From NCBI GenBank assembly GCA_039807785.1, contig JBDHRX010000072.1, positions 1 through 16,129 on the forward strand: a stretch of 16,129 bases of DNA. Reading direction: 5' to 3'. The DNA comes from Zeimonas sp039807785 (GTDB lineage: Bacteria > Pseudomonadota > Gammaproteobacteria > Burkholderiales > Burkholderiaceae_E). Below are positions 13,550-16,129 of the stretch, in pieces. Within the stretch, counting starts at the first letter, position 1. Every line of letters starts with the position of its first letter. The translations under genes and the position numbers were made by a program. Below the pieces are notes generated by a model that was given only the letters and a program-made list of their open reading frames with translations, did no database searches and was not told the DNA's origin.

Positions 13550-16129
13550 TCAGTAACCGACCTCGATCCCGTACGAGCGCTTCAGCCATGCGGCGTAGGC
13601 GCGCATGTCGACGGCACCGACGATCGACGGTTGCCCGCGACGGTCCAGGCCGATCGGAACGCCGGGCACCAGGAACGCGGCGGTGTCGCGCCAGCTCATG
13701 CCCGGGACAACCGCCCGCCGCTGCAGGCGTCGCTCGACGAGGCGTCCGCTCGCGTCGCGCCGGTAGACGACCCGGTCTCCGAGCGCGCTGTAGTTGCGGC
13801 TGTGCAGGATCGGCCGCGTGACCGAGCGATCGCCCGGCGCCAGCTCCGCCAGCGGCAGCCCCATGGCCTTCGCCATCTGCGTCATCCAGACCAGCGACAC
13901 GTCGGAGAGATCGCCCTCGGTGCTGCCGCCGCCGACGTCGGAGTGATCGCCGATGAAGCCGCGCTCGATCACCCAGGCGTTGCCGCCCAGCGCCGACTCG
14001 AGCGGGAACAGGCCGCGGTGCTCGTTGAGCGCCACCGCGTGGAACGTGGCGCGCACCGCCGAGGGGATGGCGAGCTGCCACTGGCCGTTGGCGGTGCCGA
14101 GCACCCCGAACTGCGCCACGGTGTCCCAGATCCCGAGGAAGCGCAGGTCGACGCAGATGCCGCGCGCCCAGAAATGCCCTTCGTCGACCAGCGCGGCGAC
14201 GCGGTTCACGAAGTCGCGGGCCATCGCCGCCCCGCGCGAGAACCCGATCACGTCGACCGGCACCGTCTGGCCGATCCAGGCGTCGCCGAGGAAGCCGTCC
14301 AGGACCCCGAGCATCCAGTCGACGCGGGCCCGCGCCGTGACGGCGCCGACCCAGTCGAGGGCGCCGCCGGCGATGCCGCTCACGCCGTCCTCGCGACCGA
14401 CGCCGGCCATGTACCACTTGGCCGGATCCTGGTACAGCTCGAAGAACTTGCGGACGTTGGAGATGTCCTCGCCGTTGCGGCCGCCGGCCTCCTGGCCGGT
14501 GCCGTCGAAGGCGAACAGGATCAGGCCGAACGGATCGGTCGCGGCCAGGGGGCTGCCATCCGCGTAGGAGAACGGGTTCAGCCCGGCGGCAAGGCCGAGC
14601 GGATCGGGCTCGAGGTAGCGGCCGGCATCGGGGTCGTAGCTGCGCGACACGTTGTCGTGCAGCCCGGTCTCGGAATCGAAGTACTGGCCCGCCAGGCGCA
14701 GCGGCTGGACGAAGTCGCCCCGTTCGCGCGCCAGGCGCCCGAAGGCGTCCCAGTCGCCGCGCCACACCACGCGCGCCGCCTCGTCGGTCACGGCGATCGG
14801 CGCTCCGAGGTGGTCGGCGTGCACCCAGTGCAGCGCGATGCCCGGCCGCGCGTCGCGGGACGGCGCATGATCGAGCACCGCCACCAGCCGCCCGCCCCAG
14901 TGCAGGTACTGGCGCAGCACGCGGCCGTCGGGGCCGGTCTCGGCCAGCAGCCGGCCGGCCCGATGCAGGAAGCCGCGCGCGCCGGCCGGCCCCTCGACCG
15001 CGGCGCGAGCACCCGAGGCATCGTAGCGGTAGCGCGTGACGCCGGGCCCGTCGCCGGCCTCGACGATGCGCCGCTGCGGGCCGTAGCGCAGCGCCAGCGC
15101 GCCGTGGCGCGTCGGGCGCCCGGAGGCGTCGGGCCGGACCCCGGCCGGGAACCAGTCGCTGCCGTCGCGCCGGCGGGCCGCGACCCGGTCGCCCGCCGCA
15201 TCGTGCAGGAAGTACTCGACGTGCTCGGGCGGCGCGTCGACTGCGTCACCGGCGCCGCCCGCGTGGCGCTCGCGCGCGATCAGGCGCCCGAAGCGGTCGT
15301 GCGCGTAGCGGTCCTCGCCCGCCTCGTGGACGATCGAGACCGGCACTCCGGCCGCATGCCATTGCAGGTCGCGAAACGGCAGGTCGGCCGGGGCGAGCGC
15401 TGCCCAGGGCCGCGCCGCCGGCGCGGCCGGACCGGCATCGGGCCGCAGCCAGCGCAGCGACGTCGGGCGCCCCGCGGCATCGACGCGCTGCTCGAACCGC
15501 AGCCCGTTGCCGAGCGCCAGCGACAGGCGTTCGTCCCGGCTGCCGGGAAGGCGCCGGACCAGCCACCGGACCGCATCGCTGCCGGCCGGCGACAGGCCGA
15601 GCGCCTCGGGGCGACCCTGGGCGTCGTAGCGATGCGCCAGGCGCGAGCCGTCGGGCAGGCCCTCGGTGACCAGGCGGCCGAGCGGATCGTAGGCGAAGGA
15701 CTGGCGATGGACCGCGCCGCCGGGGCGCTCGTGGACCAGCTCGACCAGGCGGCCGTGCGCATCGTGGCGCGCCAGCGAGCGCTGCACCGGATGGTCGATC
15801 GCGACCAGCCGCGCGCCGTCGTAGCCGAAACGCGTCACGATGCGCGCTTCGCCGAGGACCTGCTCCCGACGTGTCACGCGCCCGGCGAGATCGTGGTCGC
15901 GCAGCTCGACCGCGCCGTCGGCATGCTCGATGCGCGCCAGGCGGCCGAGCGCGTCGTGGTGCCGCCGGGACGCGCCCGCGTGCGAGGAACGCAGCTCGAC
16001 CAGGCGCCCCAGGTCGTCGTCGAGGAACTCGGTGCGCCGGCCGGCGGCGTCGACGAGCTGGCGCCGGCCCGGCTCGGCCCGGGCGAGCGCCACCGGCAAC
16101 CCTGCCGGGCGCGGCAGCGCCCGGCCCCC
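13550..16129 (-). CDS. Rhs protein with C-terminal Tle1-like lipase toxin (5' end cut by window)
   Basis: The frame is open to the right edge, so the N-terminus lies outside; 859 residues are visible. The N-terminal two thirds are YD/Rhs repeats (for example FAYDPLGRLVTEGLPDGS, RYDAQGRP), ending in the conserved Rhs core QYFDSETGLHDN, RYLEPDPLGL and DPFGL (14522-14536). The roughly 323-residue C-terminal domain starts LFAFDGTG and resembles DUF2235/Tle1 phospholipases: GFSRGAA with nucleophile Ser (codon 14237-14239), FLGIWDTV with Asp (14123-14125), and GDHSDVGGG with His (13943-13945). The Rhs shell should encapsulate the toxin, which would hydrolyse membrane lipids of competitors, probably delivered by type VI secretion. 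No immunity gene follows it; the next gene is on the opposite strand. Confidence 0.9.
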   Translation of the reverse strand, partial: GGRALPRPAGLPVALARAEPGRRQLVDAAGRRTEFLDDDLGRLVELRSSHAGASRRHHDALGRLARIEHADGAVELRDHDLAGRVTRREQVLGEARIVTRFGYDGARLVAIDHPVQRSLARHDAHGRLVELVHERPGGAVHRQSFAYDPLGRLVTEGLPDGSRLAHRYDAQGRPEALGLSPAGSDAVRWLVRRLPGSRDERLSLALGNGLRFEQRVDAAGRPTSLRWLRPDAGPAAPAARPWAALAPADLPFRDLQWHAAGVPVSIVHEAGEDRYAHDRFGRLIARERHAGGAGDAVDAPPEHVEYFLHDAAGDRVAARRRDGSDWFPAGVRPDASGRPTRHGALALRYGPQRRIVEAGDGPGVTRYRYDASGARAAVEGPAGARGFLHRAGRLLAETGPDGRVLRQYLHWGGRLVAVLDHAPSRDARPGIALHWVHADHLGAPIAVTDEAARVVWRGDWDAFGRLARERGDFVQPLRLAGQYFDSETGLHDNVSRSYDPDAGRYLEPDPLGLAAGLNPFSYADGSPLAATDPFGLILFAFDGTGQEAGGRNGEDISNVRKFFELYQDPAKWYMAGVGREDGVSGIAGGALDWVGAVTARARVDWMLGVLDGFLGDAWIGQTVPVDVIGFSRGAAMARDFVNRVAALVDEGHFWARGICVDLRFLGIWDTVAQFGVLGTANGQWQLAIPSAVRATFHAVALNEHRGLFPLESALGGNAWVIERGFIGDHSDVGGGSTEGDLSDVSLVWMTQMAKAMGLPLAELAPGDRSVTRPILHSRNYSALGDRVVYRRDASGRLVERRLQRRAVVPGMSWRDTAAFLVPGVPIGLDRRGQPSIVGAVDMRAYAAWLKRSYGIEVGY

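Noticed and set aside
16097..16099. TTG start for the Rhs gene
   Set aside because: The frame stays open to the window edge and the sequence is mid-repeat Rhs shell, so the gene begins outside the window.

Overview
The window is very GC-rich with dense, often overlapping genes and carries a class I (ATP-dependent) benzoyl-CoA reductase cluster next to a perfect FNR-type box. This suggests a high-GC facultative anaerobe, most likely a betaproteobacterium (Burkholderiales or Rhodocyclales). The lineage is an inference; no rRNA or tRNA gene is visible to confirm it.

Layout, left to right. (1) A 10-bp tandem repeat at the left edge (1-80), then an AI-2E/PerM-family membrane protein on the minus strand (117-1241). 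(2) A plus-strand block of four genes that overlap end to start (1440-7619): a TIR-domain protein with a large unrecognised C-terminal region, a tandem GNAT acetyltransferase, a membrane protein with two Rossmann-like domains and a C-terminal RyR (ryanodine-receptor repeat) domain, and a small protein of the PGDYG type. The overlaps imply one co-translated unit. The TIR plus RyR-membrane-protein pairing suggests a NAD-derived signalling or defence system; this is the most interesting part of the window. (3) A minus-strand operon transcribed from about 12836 down to 7600: BzdN/BcrC-like and BzdO/BcrB-like catalytic subunits, two BadF-type ATPases (BzdP/BzdQ-like), a seven-iron ferredoxin and a hemerythrin-like protein. 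The ferredoxin would feed electrons to the ATPase module, which drives them into the catalytic module to dearomatise benzoyl-CoA. Hemerythrin could buffer or sense oxygen for this oxygen-sensitive enzyme. (4) A divergent regulatory region (12798-12997) holding a perfect TTGAT-N4-ATCAA box, positioned to activate the reductase operon, with a flavin reductase gene on its other side (plus strand). (5) After a GC-rich hairpin region, a minus-strand Rhs protein, cut by the right edge, ending in a Tle1/DUF2235-like lipase toxin domain with its Ser-Asp-His residues present.

The remaining benzoyl-CoA pathway genes (ligase, hydratase, dehydrogenase, ring hydrolase) are not in the window. No CRISPR array, insertion sequence, tRNA or rRNA was seen.
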